Shown: positions 44,308 to 53,161 of the stretch, piece after piece
Position numbering within the stretch: the stretch's first letter is position 1
How the letters are laid out: each line of letters begins with the position of its first letter
DNA from: Paenibacillus sp. FSL W8-0426
GTDB lineage: Bacteria; Bacillota; Bacilli; Paenibacillales; Paenibacillaceae
Length of the DNA stretch: 64,000 nucleotides
NCBI RefSeq assembly: GCF_037969725.1
Contig: NZ_CP150203.1
Location: 1,070,001 to 1,134,000 of the forward strand
Reading direction: 5' to 3'
Notes under the pieces: generated by a model
What the model was told of the DNA's origin: nothing
Databases searched by the model: none
The model's input: the letters and a program-made list of their open reading frames with translations, nothing else
Translations under genes and position numbers: made by a program

Positions 44308-45048
44308 ATGAAGCCTTTTCCATGGGTAACCGCACACACGGGATGTATGGGCATGCCGGAACATTCGGAGGAATCGCTGCACGCGGCGCTTGCGCTGGGG
44401 GCGGACATCTACGAAGACGACATACGTGTGACGCGGGACGGCGTGCTCGTGCTCGCCCATGACGACGAAGTGGTGCTGGCAGACGGCAACCATGGCAGCA
44501 TATCCAGCTTGACGCTGGACGAACTGAACGCCGGCTTGCTGCAGCCGATTCCCCTTTTGGAGCCGATGCTGCGGCAGATCGGAGCCGCGGGCAAAACGAT
44601 GAATCTGGACATTAAAATGCCGGCCAGCCTGGAGCCTGTCTTCCATATGTTAACCCGGCTGCAAATGACGGACCAAGCTTTCCTGAGCGGCTGCGAACAT
44701 GAATTGGCCATGGAGGCCAACCGTTACGGAAACAACGTCCCCAAGCTGCTGAACGTAAACGTGGACAGCTTCCGAACGCTTGATTACGCGGAGGCCGTCA
44801 AGCAAGCATGCCATGAAGCAAGGTCGGCGGATTGCTTTGGGCTGAACATGCCCTATGTATTGATCCGCCCGGAACTAATGGAAACGGCCGAGCGCGAACA
44901 GCTGAAGGTCTACGCATGGACCGTGACCGACGCAAGCGACATGGCCAGGCTCGCCGGGCTGGGCGTGGCGTCGATCACGACGCGGAACGTGGCCGGGCTG
45001 ATGGCCGTCAAGGCGCGATGGAATGAAGCGAAGGAGAAACGCGATTGA
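44308..45048 (+). CDS. Glycerophosphodiester phosphodiesterase family protein
   Basis: A 246-residue TIM-barrel protein. The ATG at 44308 is 9 nt after AGGAG; an ATG at 44302 is too close. Instead of the usual HRG start it has TAHTGCMGMPEHSEESLHAALALGADIYEDDIRVTRDGVLVLAHDDEVV: the E-D metal pair and the second His (AHDD) are conserved, but the first His-Arg-Gly is replaced by HTG. The C-terminus LKVYAWTVTDASDMARLAGLGVASITTRN is the normal family ending. The missing Arg of HR suggests an altered substrate or reduced activity. It overlaps the lacI gene by 4 nt. Confidence 0.83.
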   Translation: MKPFPWVTAHTGCMGMPEHSEESLHAALALGADIYEDDIRVTRDGVLVLAHDDEVVLADGNHGSISSLTLDELNAGLLQPIPLLEPMLRQIGAAGKTMNLDIKMPASLEPVFHMLTRLQMTDQAFLSGCEHELAMEANRYGNNVPKLLNVNVDSFRTLDYAEAVKQACHEARSADCFGLNMPYVLIRPELMETAEREQLKVYAWTVTDASDMARLAGLGVASITTRNVAGLMAVKARWNEAKEKRD

Positions 45049-46064
45049 ATACCAAGCTGAATCACAGTTTAAAGGAGCTGGCGCAGCTGGCCGGCGTGTC
45101 GAAGTCCACGGCTTCGCGCGTCATCTCCGGCAAAGGCTACGCCAGCCCCGAGGTGCGCGAACGCGTGCTGAACGCGGCAGAGAAGCTGCGTTATAAACCA
45201 AACGCCGTCGCCAGGGCGATGGTGACGAAACGCACGAACAACATCGGCGTCATCGTGTTTCGCGAGACGCTGCCGATCGTGTCCCATCCGCTGTATGGCA
45301 AAATCATCGATGCCATTCTCATGGCGTCCGAAGCGAGAGGCTACTCCGTTTTCCTCAAAACCGACAAGGAAATGTCGCTTCGTTCGACCGACTACATGCT
45401 GGAGCAGCGGGTAGATGGGCTGATTCTGGTCAGCCGGTTGCGTAAAAACGTCATTGATTACGTGAAGAAATTCAACATTCCGTATCTGATGGTCAACGGG
45501 TCGACGGACGATCCGGAGGTCATTCATCTGGTCAGCAACGACGAAGAAGGCGGGGGACGCGCGGCGGAATATATGCATGGGCTCGGCCATCGCAGGTTTT
45601 TCATCCTGTCGGGCCCCGGTGCGCACCGAAGCCACTCGCTGCGGTTATCCGGTTTCCACAAGCGATTGCTGCAGCTGGGCGTATCCGGGGAGGAGGACAT
45701 TTTCATTGCCGAATCTCCCGAATCCCATTTCGATTACGGTGTCCGGCTGATGAACCAGCATTACGACGCATTTCGTGCAGGCGGATACACGGCCTTGTTC
45801 ACGACGAACGACATGCTGGCATTGGGTGCGATGAAGGTGCTGCTGGAGCACGGGGTACGGATTCCGGACGAAGTCGCCGTGATGGGGTATGACAACATTG
45901 AGCTTGGCGCGATGTATTCGCCGGCATTGACGACGGTGAGCGTGAATGCGGCAGGCATCGGCCTGGATGCGGTCGACATTCTCGACCGGTTGATCGGCGG
46001 GGAGAAGGACGTGCCCCCGCTGGTCGAATATGACAGCGAAGTCGTGATCAGGCAGTCTACTTGA
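45045..46064 (+). CDS. LacI family transcriptional regulator of the phosphoesterase/ABC operon
   Basis: A 339-residue regulator starting with TTG at 45045 (overlapping the previous stop) behind GAAGGAGAAAC. The DNA-binding domain is SLKELAQLAGVSKSTASRVISGKGYASPEVRERVLNAAEKLRYKPNAVARAM. The effector domain shows VDGLILVSRLR, GHRRFFILSGPGAHRSHSLRLSGF and PDEVAVMGYDNIELGAMYSPALTTVSVN. A repressor gene inside the operon implies autoregulation; the 37-nt palindrome at 42749 is the best operator candidate. Confidence 0.87.
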   Translation: MNTKLNHSLKELAQLAGVSKSTASRVISGKGYASPEVRERVLNAAEKLRYKPNAVARAMVTKRTNNIGVIVFRETLPIVSHPLYGKIIDAILMASEARGYSVFLKTDKEMSLRSTDYMLEQRVDGLILVSRLRKNVIDYVKKFNIPYLMVNGSTDDPEVIHLVSNDEEGGGRAAEYMHGLGHRRFFILSGPGAHRSHSLRLSGFHKRLLQLGVSGEEDIFIAESPESHFDYGVRLMNQHYDAFRAGGYTALFTTNDMLALGAMKVLLEHGVRIPDEVAVMGYDNIELGAMYSPALTTVSVNAAGIGLDAVDILDRLIGGEKDVPPLVEYDSEVVIRQST

Positions 46065-46083
46065 AGTGGATGGAGGGGAAAAC

Positions 46084-46908
46084 ATGCTGTGGTATTGGAA
46101 AGCGGTCGGCCTCAGGCGGATTGTGGAATTTGTGCTCCTGACGATCTTTGCCGTGTTTTTTGCCGGACCGCTGCTGAATTTGCTCGTGCTGGCGTTCAGC
46201 GAGAAATGGAACTATCCGGACGTTCTTCCGCAGGTATGGGGCTTTAAATGGTGGAACTTCGTGCTTGCCAAGGACGATATCGTCTCGTCTATTTCCTTGT
46301 CGTTCCTGATCGCGACGCTGGTTACGGCGTTATCCATCGTGCTGTGCATTCCGGCAGCCTATGCGTTTGCCCGGATACAGTTTCCGCTGAAGCGTATGTT
46401 CCTGTTTTCGTTTCTGCTGACCAATGCGTTTCCGAAAATGGGACTGTACGTATCGATCGCGGTGCTCTTCTACAAGGTGGGGTTGATGAATACGCTGCTA
46501 GGCGTTGTGCTGATCCACATGATCAATGTGCTGATGTTCATGACCTGGATTCCGACGGCTGCATTCCGCAACGTACATGCCGCCCAGGAAGAATCGGCGA
46601 GGGACGTGGGAGCGACGCCGTTCAGGGTGTTCCGCAGCATCACGCTGCCGATGGCTATGCCGGGAATTCTCGTCGCATCGGTGTTCACGTTCCTGCATTC
46701 GTTGGATGAAGCTCAGGGCACGTTCCTGGTCGGCATTCCCGATTTCAAAACGATGCCGATCGTGATGTATTCGATCATTTCCGATTTCCCGAGCAGCGCG
46801 GGAGCGGTGTTCTCCATCATTTTGACGCTGCCAACGATCATTCTTCTGATTGCCGCGCAGCGGCTGGTTAGCGCGGACGTGCTGGCCAGCGGATTCCAGG
46901 TGAAGTGA
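46084..46908 (+). CDS. ABC transporter permease, PotC/PhnV-like
   Basis: A 274-residue permease with six helices, from VEFVLLTIFAVFFAGPLLNLLVLAF to IILTLPTIILLIAAQRLV. The EAA loop is EESARDVGATPFRVFRSITLPMAMPG. The ATG at 46084 follows GATGGAGGGGAAA. Overall it fits the polyamine / 2-aminoethylphosphonate / iron class of importer permeases and not the sugar class. Its partner is the permease at 49174. Confidence 0.82.
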   Translation: MLWYWKAVGLRRIVEFVLLTIFAVFFAGPLLNLLVLAFSEKWNYPDVLPQVWGFKWWNFVLAKDDIVSSISLSFLIATLVTALSIVLCIPAAYAFARIQFPLKRMFLFSFLLTNAFPKMGLYVSIAVLFYKVGLMNTLLGVVLIHMINVLMFMTWIPTAAFRNVHAAQEESARDVGATPFRVFRSITLPMAMPGILVASVFTFLHSLDEAQGTFLVGIPDFKTMPIVMYSIISDFPSSAGAVFSIILTLPTIILLIAAQRLVSADVLASGFQVK

Positions 46909-46924
46909 CGGGGCGGAGAGCTTC

Positions 46925-47989
46925 ATGACAGAAAGGGGCAACAGCATCATGCAGTTGAAGGTACAGGAATTGACCAAACGTTACAAAACCGGTGACGGCG
47001 TCAGCGGAATCAATCTGGAAGTGGCAAAAGGGGAACTGGTCACGCTGCTCGGTCCTTCGGGCTGCGGCAAAACGACCGTGCTGCGCAGCATCGGCGGCTT
47101 TCTGGAGCCGGACTCGGGCGACATTCTCATCGAAGGACAGAGCGTCATCAAGCTTCCGCCGGAGAAGCGGCCCACATCGATGGTATTTCAGAGCTACAAT
47201 CTGTGGTCCCACATGACGGTGTACGACAACCTGGCGTTTGGGCTGAAAATTCGCAAAATGCCCAAAGCCGACATTCGCGCTGCCGTATCGGATGCGCTCC
47301 AGCTCGTTCGCCTGCCCGGCTACGAAAAGAAATATCCGTCGCAATTGTCAGGCGGTCAGCAGCAGCGGGTCGCGCTGGCCCGATCACTGCTGCTCAAGCC
47401 GGCGGTTTTGCTCCTGGACGAGCCATTCTCGGCGCTCGATGCCAAGCTGCGGCACGAGATGCGGGAGGAGCTGCGCGAAATCCAAATGCAGACCGGACTT
47501 ACGATGGTGTTCGTTACCCATGATCAGGAAGAGGCTTTGTCCTTGTCCGATCGCATCATCGTCATGAACAAAGGGAACATCGAGCAGATTGCGAAGCCGC
47601 AGGAAATTTACGATGAACCTGCATCGCTGTATGTCGCCAGCTTTATCGGCAAAATGAACTTTTTGGAGGGGGTGGCGGATGAGCAGAACATCCGTGTCGG
47701 GGAAGCCGTTTTTCCGAATGACAAACATCTGCGCGGAAAGGTAACGGTAGCGGTTCGACCGGAAGACGTGGGCATCCACGACGGATTGCAGGGACAGGGA
47801 ATGTTGGCCGGCAAGATCAAACACATCATGATTCTGGGGCACTACGCCGAGGTGACGGTCGATCTGGCCGGCTTTGGCAGTCTGCGGACGTTTCAAACGA
47901 AGGAAGCGACGCAGCAGTTGCGAATCGGCAAAGACGTTCAAGTATCGATCACCCGATTGACCGGATATCCGGAACTCGTAACCCAATAA
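46925..47989 (+). CDS. ABC transporter ATP-binding protein, PotA/FbpC/PhnT-like
   Basis: A 354-residue ATPase. Walker A is LLGPSGCGKTTVLRSIGGFLEP, the Q-loop is TSMVFQSYNLWSHMTVYDNLAFGLKIRK, the signature is [22 protein letters not shown], Walker B is VLLLDEPFSALDAKLR and the H-loop is VFVTHDQEEAL. A C-terminal TOBE domain (about residues 275-350, VTVAVRPEDVGIHDGL) supports a regulated importer. Starts at 46925 (GGAG 7 nt before) or at 46949 are both possible. Confidence 0.87.
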   Translation: MTERGNSIMQLKVQELTKRYKTGDGVSGINLEVAKGELVTLLGPSGCGKTTVLRSIGGFLEPDSGDILIEGQSVIKLPPEKRPTSMVFQSYNLWSHMTVYDNLAFGLKIRKMPKADIRAAVSDALQLVRLPGYEKKYPSQLSGGQQQRVALARSLLLKPAVLLLDEPFSALDAKLRHEMREELREIQMQTGLTMVFVTHDQEEALSLSDRIIVMNKGNIEQIAKPQEIYDEPASLYVASFIGKMNFLEGVADEQNIRVGEAVFPNDKHLRGKVTVAVRPEDVGIHDGLQGQGMLAGKIKHIMILGHYAEVTVDLAGFGSLRTFQTKEATQQLRIGKDVQVSITRLTGYPELVTQ

Positions 47990-48004
47990 CGGAGGCTGAA
48001 AAAA

Positions 48005-49177
48005 ATGCGCACAAAAAAAACCTGGTTAACCATGTTCTCTTCAGTGATGCTGTCTGCTGTCATGCTGGCCGGATGCGGAAACGGCGCTTCGAACACCGCT
48101 GCGTCGTCCGAAGGCGGTTCATCCACGGCCACAGCGGCCGAAACGACGACTTCGTTCAATTTCTATTTTACCGGATCGCAAAACGTGAAGGACCTATGGG
48201 ATACGCTGGTTCCGATGTTTGAAGAGAAAAATAAGGAAGTCGACGTGAACCTGGTCTATATTCCGTCCGGAACGGGTGCCCAGCCAACCTATGATCGCAT
48301 CATGGCGGCCAAACAAGCGGGCAAAGGCTCGGGCGACATCGATCTGTATGAAGACGGCATCGCCGTTGTTTCCCAAGGCATCAAGGATGGCGTATGGTCC
48401 CAGCTGAGCGAGGGCGACATTCCGAACATCAGCAAAGTCAGCGCGCAAACGATGAAGGACGTCGAAAACTATGCCGTTCCATATCGCTCTTCCGCCGTGG
48501 TACTCGCCTATGACAGCACCAAAGTGGCGAACCCGCCCAAAACGATGGACGAGCTCTTGCAATGGATCAAAGCCAACCCCGGCCAGTTCGCTTACAATGA
48601 TCCGTCCACCGGCGGTTCTGGCAGCTCTTTCGTACAGACGGTCGTGTATAAGGACCTGCCCGAAGAAGACATCCACAACAGCGATCCGGCAGTGATGGAA
48701 AAGTGGGAATCCGGTTTTAACACGCTGAAAGAATTGGGCCAATACGTGTATGGCGACGGCATCTATCCGAAGAAAAATCAGGGCACGCTGGACCTGCTCA
48801 TGAACGGCGAGGTGTCGATCATCCCGGCATGGTCCGACATGGTGCTGCAGCAGATCAACGAAGGCCTCCTGCCGGATACGGTCAAAATGCAGCAGATCAC
48901 GCCAGGCTTCAACGGCGGACCGACATACCTGATGGTGAACGGCGAATCGGACAAGAAGGAAGCGATCAACCAGTTTATCGATTTCGTGCTGTCTCCTGAA
49001 GCACAAGAGGTTATCGTGGATAAAATGAACGGCTTCCCTGGCATCGAGCTCTCGAACATGTCCCAGGACATGCAGAACAAATTCAACGGCGTATCCGACG
49101 GGTTCCGCACGTTCAACATCGGCGACCTGAGCACCGAGATGAACAAACGCTGGCAGAATGAAGTTGCGGCGCAATGA
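48005..49177 (+). CDS. ABC transporter substrate-binding lipoprotein (AEP/polyamine/iron class)
   Basis: A 390-residue lipoprotein: MRTKKTWLTMFSSVMLSAVMLAGC has lipobox LAGC (Cys24), followed by a Ser/Ala/Thr linker. The mature part is a family 1-type binding fold with FNFYFTGSQNVKDLWDTLVPMFEEKNKEVDVNLVYIPSGTGAQPTYDRIMAAKQAGKGSGDIDLYEDG and VPYRSSAVVLAYDSTKVANPPKTMDELLQWIKANPGQFAYNDPSTGGSGSSFV; the latter segment resembles the phosphate- or carboxylate-binding lobes of PotD/FbpA-like proteins. It lies between the ATPase and permease genes and overlaps the latter by 4 nt. A phosphorylated ligand is inferred from the phosphoesterases in the operon. Confidence 0.82.
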   Translation: MRTKKTWLTMFSSVMLSAVMLAGCGNGASNTAASSEGGSSTATAAETTTSFNFYFTGSQNVKDLWDTLVPMFEEKNKEVDVNLVYIPSGTGAQPTYDRIMAAKQAGKGSGDIDLYEDGIAVVSQGIKDGVWSQLSEGDIPNISKVSAQTMKDVENYAVPYRSSAVVLAYDSTKVANPPKTMDELLQWIKANPGQFAYNDPSTGGSGSSFVQTVVYKDLPEEDIHNSDPAVMEKWESGFNTLKELGQYVYGDGIYPKKNQGTLDLLMNGEVSIIPAWSDMVLQQINEGLLPDTVKMQQITPGFNGGPTYLMVNGESDKKEAINQFIDFVLSPEAQEVIVDKMNGFPGIELSNMSQDMQNKFNGVSDGFRTFNIGDLSTEMNKRWQNEVAAQ

Positions 49178-50013
49178 GTAAAAAAACGAAACAGGCGATC
49201 GCAGGGCTCGCCATGGTCCTTCCTTCTTTTGCCGTCCTGCTGTTCGTGGTCATCATTCCGATCATCCAGTCGCTGATCATGAGTCTCAGCAATGGCGAGG
49301 GCGGCTACGATCTCAGTCGGTATCAGATGTTATTTACCGATAAAGGCATGCGGGCCAACATCATCTTTACGCTCCGCATCACGCTGATCTCCTGCGTGCT
49401 TGTGCTGCTGGTCAGTTATGCGCTTGCCATCTACATGCGGTTCAACAACGGCCGGATCGTGGAGATGATTCGCAAAACGTACATGATTCCTTTGTTCATT
49501 CCGGGCGTCATTGCCAGCTACGGGCTGATCAACCTGCTCGGCAACCATGGCTGGCTGGCACGGCTGTTGGACGGCACGGGCATTGAGCTGCCGCGGATCA
49601 TTTTCGACGAAAAGGGCATCATCATCGCCAATCTGTGGTTCAACATTCCGTTTACGACGATGCTGCTCAGCTCCGCGCTGGCGAGCATTCCGTCCTCGGT
49701 CATCGAGAGCGCAAAGGATGTGGGGGCAGGCAAACTGAAGCTGTTCGTTCGTTTCATTCTGCCGCTGACCTACAAGACGTTTCTGGTGGCCGTGACGTTT
49801 GTGTTCATGGGCGTGATCGGGTCGTTTACCGCACCGTTCCTGATGGGCGCCAATTCCCCGCAAATGCTCGGCGTGTCGATGCAGCAGGTGTTTAGCGTAT
49901 TCCAAGAGCGGGAGCAGGCTGCGGCCATGGCCTTCTTCTCGTTCCTGCTCTGCTCGGTCATGGGGGCGTTCTACATCCGGTCGATGTCGCAGGAGGAAAA
50001 CGCCAAGGCTTGA
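49174..50013 (+). CDS. ABC transporter permease, PotB/PhnU-like
   Basis: A 279-residue permease, last gene of the operon. Six helices (first LAMVLPSFAVLLFVVIIPIIQSLIMSL); the EAA loop is SVIESAKDVGAGKLKLFVRFILPLTYKTF. It overlaps the binding-protein gene by 4 nt. Downstream, 50014-50224 shows no obvious terminator. Confidence 0.82.
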   Translation: MSKKTKQAIAGLAMVLPSFAVLLFVVIIPIIQSLIMSLSNGEGGYDLSRYQMLFTDKGMRANIIFTLRITLISCVLVLLVSYALAIYMRFNNGRIVEMIRKTYMIPLFIPGVIASYGLINLLGNHGWLARLLDGTGIELPRIIFDEKGIIIANLWFNIPFTTMLLSSALASIPSSVIESAKDVGAGKLKLFVRFILPLTYKTFLVAVTFVFMGVIGSFTAPFLMGANSPQMLGVSMQQVFSVFQEREQAAAMAFFSFLLCSVMGAFYIRSMSQEENAKA

Positions 50014-50224
50014 TATTGTACTATGCATCGTTTCATGAAGCGTGACCCAGTTAGAGAGCTCATCAGCCAAAATAGGATAAACGCTCCGCTCCGGCTTCCC
50101 CAATGTGCAGTGATGCATGTTGGCGGACAGCCGGAGTTTTGCGTTATACGGACAGCCGCGATGGGTCCAAACCTGCTACAATGGAGCCATGACGATATGG
50201 CAGAACGGACGGGGAGGTTAGGAT

Positions 50225-51280
50225 ATGGAACAGGGAAAGTTGAACGGGAGTTTGTACCAGCCGGAGCTGCGCGCGGGAGACTGCGGTCCGCGTTTTTACG
50301 CCTACTACTACAAGCAATGGGACGATTACGAAATGTCCCACCATGTTCACGATTCGACCGAAATCATGTACATCATATCCGGCATGTGCAGAGTGGACGT
50401 CAAGATGCCGGACGGCAGCACGGAACAGGCGGTGTTGAAAAAAGGACAGTTCATCCTGCTGGATGCGGGCGTTCCGCACCGATTGCTGGTGCAGGACGGC
50501 GTGCCCTGCCGGATGCTTAACGTGGAATTCGGCTTTGCGCCCGCAGCGCCGGGCCAGCCTTCGATTCGCCAGCTCGCGCGGGAAGAGCAGGAGGTCGCAG
50601 CTCTGCTCGACGGAGCGTCTCCTTATCTGGTGCTGCCTGACCCGGAAGAGGTATACCACATCATGAAAAGCCTGGTGCTGGAGCTGGACCAGCGCGGCTT
50701 GGCTGCGCAGGAACGGCAGGATCGAACAGGCGCCGCCGCGTCCGCAGCGCCGAGTCCGCTGCGCGTGCTTGCGCCCGAAGAACGCTCGCAGCATCGCGAA
50801 GCCCGCAACCTGCAGTTTCCCGAACAGGGCACGTTAGTGCGCACGCTGTTCGTCCAGCTGCTGGTTCGGGTGGCCCGCCTGCGCGGGGAGCAGCGCCGAA
50901 GCGCGCTTGACCAGACCGAGCTGTACGTGAAGCGCACGATCGAGTTCATGCATCAGAACATGGACCGCAGCATTCAAATGAAGGAGATCGCCGCAGCCGT
51001 CAACCTGCATCCGGGGTATTTGCACCGCATCTTCCGCAAGCATGCGGGACGAACCCCTGCCGATTACCTGACGATGCTGCGCATGGAAAAGGCCAAAATG
51101 CTGCTGCAGCAGACCGACATTCCCGTATCGGAAATCTCGGATTACGTGGGCGTGGGCAGCCGCCAATACTTTCATATGCTGTTCAAAAAACATACGGGGC
51201 TGACGCCGCTGGAATTCCGGGCATCCATGGAGCGCCATGTTAGCCATTATCCGGATGGCAGCCATGCGGAGGGGGAATGA
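50225..51280 (+). CDS. AraC family transcriptional regulator with N-terminal cupin
   Basis: A 351-residue regulator behind CGGGGAGGTTAGG. The cupin sensor domain is MSHHVHDSTEIMYIISGMCRVDVKMPDGSTEQAVLKKGQFILLDAGVPHRLLV. The C-terminal DNA-binding part is SIQMKEIAAAVNLHPGYLHRIFRKHAGRTPADYLTMLRMEKAKMLLQQTDIPVSEISDYVGVGSRQYFHMLFKKHTGLTPLEFR. An Ala/Arg-rich stretch of about 40 residues in the middle has unusually high GC. It lies directly before the GH4 gene and probably activates it. Confidence 0.85.
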   Translation: MEQGKLNGSLYQPELRAGDCGPRFYAYYYKQWDDYEMSHHVHDSTEIMYIISGMCRVDVKMPDGSTEQAVLKKGQFILLDAGVPHRLLVQDGVPCRMLNVEFGFAPAAPGQPSIRQLAREEQEVAALLDGASPYLVLPDPEEVYHIMKSLVLELDQRGLAAQERQDRTGAAASAAPSPLRVLAPEERSQHREARNLQFPEQGTLVRTLFVQLLVRVARLRGEQRRSALDQTELYVKRTIEFMHQNMDRSIQMKEIAAAVNLHPGYLHRIFRKHAGRTPADYLTMLRMEKAKMLLQQTDIPVSEISDYVGVGSRQYFHMLFKKHTGLTPLEFRASMERHVSHYPDGSHAEGE

Positions 51281-51418
51281 AAAGTGAGGATTTTTGACAC
51301 CCTTTCCGCAAACAGGTCATGATTTTGATAACGCTTCCCCGAAAGGCATTGCTACAATGGACTCATGTGGTGAAACAATAACCGAAGCAGTGTCTTCGGA
51401 CAATGGGAGGACATGGGC

Positions 51419-52924
51419 ATGTCGTTTAAAGTGGCCTTTATCGGGGCAGGCAGCATCGGATTCACGCGCGGATTGTTGCGGGATCTGCTGACCGTGCCGG
51501 AGTTCAAAAACATCGAGGTGGCGTTCTGCGACATCAACCAGCATAACCTGGACATGGTGACCGAGCTGTGCCAACGGGATATTCGCGAGAACGGACTGGA
51601 CATCCAGATTCAACCGACGACGGACCGCAGAGAAGCGCTCAAGGATGCCAAGTACGTGCTGTGCACGATACGGGTAGGCGGGCTTGAAGCGTTTGCGACC
51701 GACGTGGACATTCCGCTCAAATACGGGGTGGACCAGTGCGTCGGGGACACGCTGTGCGCGGGCGGCATTATGTACGGGCAGCGCGGCATCGCCGAGATGC
51801 TGGACATCTGCAAGGACATTCGCGAGCAGAGCGCGCCGGACGTGCTGCTGCTCAACTACTCGAACCCGATGGCCATGCTGACTTGGGCCTGCAACACATA
51901 CGGCGGCGTGCGCACGATCGGTTTGTGCCACGGGGTACAGCATGGGCACCATCAGATCGCAGAAGTGTACGGGCTGGATAAAAAGGACGTCGATATCGTC
52001 TGCGCGGGCATCAACCATCAGACGTGGTACATCAAGGCGTCGCACAAGGGCGAGGACCTGACGGCAGGTTTGCTTGAAGCGTTCGAGAAACATCCGGAGT
52101 ACAGCCGGACCGAAAAGGTGCGCATCGACATGCTGCGCCGCTTCGGGTATTACAGCACGGAATCGAACGGCCATCTGAGCGAATACGTGCCTTGGTACCG
52201 CAAACGTCCGGACGAAATTCAAGACTGGATCGACCTGGGCAGCTGGATCAACGGGGAGACCGGAGGGTATTTGCGGGTATGCACGGAAGGACGCAACTGG
52301 TTCGAAACCGACTTCCCGAACTGGATGAAAGATGAGCCTATGCGTTTCGTTCCGGAAAAACGAGGCGAAGAGCACGGTTCGTACATTATCGAATCGCTGG
52401 AAACGGGACGCGTATACCGCGGGCATTTCAACACTGTCAACAACGGCGTGATCTCCAACCTGCCGAATGACGCGATCATCGAAGCGCCGGGCTATGTCGA
52501 CCGCAACGGCATCTCGATGCCGCATGTCGGCGATCTGCCGCTCGGCCCGGCAGCCGTATGCAACGTCAGCATTTCGGTACAACGTCTGGCGGTAGAGGCC
52601 GCAGTGCATGGCGATGACCAGTTGCTGCGTCAGGCATTCATGATGGACCCGCTCGTCGGCGCGGTATGCAATCCGAAAGAGATTTGGCAAATGGTCGACG
52701 AGATGCTGGTCGCACAGGCGAAATGGCTGCCGCAATACGGCGAAGCCATTGCAGCGGCGAAAGAGCGGCTTGCGGCAGGCAACCTTATTCCGACGAAAGC
52801 ATACGAAGGCGCAGCGCGGCTCAAAGTGAAAACGGTGGAAGAGATGCAGCAGGACCGCGATGCCGCCAACAAAAACGCGGGCGAGTCCGACAAGGGCAAA
52901 GATCGCGAAAAGGTACAGCAATAA
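51419..52924 (+). CDS. GH4 family alpha-glycosidase (alpha-galactosidase/alpha-glucosidase/alpha-galacturonidase type)
   Basis: A 501-residue cytoplasmic glycosidase with the NAD- and Mn-dependent GH4 mechanism. The ATG at 51419 is 8 nt after GGGAGG. VAFIGAGSIGFTRGLLRDLL is the NAD site; CTIRVGGLEAFATDVDIPLKYGVDQCVGDTLCAGGIMYG, LLLNYSNPMAMLTWACNTY, IGLCHGVQHGH (Mn-binding Cys-His) and GINHQTWYIKA are family motifs. The CHGVQ variant and the NPMAMLTW stretch fit the MelA/LplD side of the family, not the 6-phospho-glycosidases. The C-terminus carries a 25-residue charged tail (QQDRDAANKNAGESDKG). The adjacent AraC gene and the nearby pectin lyase make alpha-galactosides or galacturonides plausible substrates. 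Confidence 0.87.
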   Translation: MSFKVAFIGAGSIGFTRGLLRDLLTVPEFKNIEVAFCDINQHNLDMVTELCQRDIRENGLDIQIQPTTDRREALKDAKYVLCTIRVGGLEAFATDVDIPLKYGVDQCVGDTLCAGGIMYGQRGIAEMLDICKDIREQSAPDVLLLNYSNPMAMLTWACNTYGGVRTIGLCHGVQHGHHQIAEVYGLDKKDVDIVCAGINHQTWYIKASHKGEDLTAGLLEAFEKHPEYSRTEKVRIDMLRRFGYYSTESNGHLSEYVPWYRKRPDEIQDWIDLGSWINGETGGYLRVCTEGRNWFETDFPNWMKDEPMRFVPEKRGEEHGSYIIESLETGRVYRGHFNTVNNGVISNLPNDAIIEAPGYVDRNGISMPHVGDLPLGPAAVCNVSISVQRLAVEAAVHGDDQLLRQAFMMDPLVGAVCNPKEIWQMVDEMLVAQAKWLPQYGEAIAAAKERLAAGNLIPTKAYEGAARLKVKTVEEMQQDRDAANKNAGESDKGKDREKVQQ

Positions 52925-53010
52925 GATACAGCAATAAGGTGAACTATAAAGTGAATCTATGAAGTGAAGCGATAAGATGAAGCAACAACATCACTAAGCT
53001 TCATGATGCA

Positions 53011-53057
53011 AGGCGCAGCCGTTAGACGAGGGAGTCTGGCGGCTGGGCTTTTTTTGC
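53011..53057 (+). terminator. Terminator after the GH4 gene
   Basis: A hairpin built from AGCCG-AGAC and GTCT-CGGCT arms, followed by GGGCTTTTTTT. Confidence 0.75.
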
Positions 53058-53161
53058 ATGTGAAAATCGATTATACAAAGCGCGCAATTTGGATTATGAT
53101 GGAATAACCAAGTAAGTTAATGTGTTTACATATAATAGCGATTTAATCTAGGAGGATGATA

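Noticed and set aside
51317..52921. 534-codon open frame antisense to the GH4 gene
   Set aside because: The GH4 motifs and the ribosome site on the + strand are decisive; the reverse frame is a shadow.
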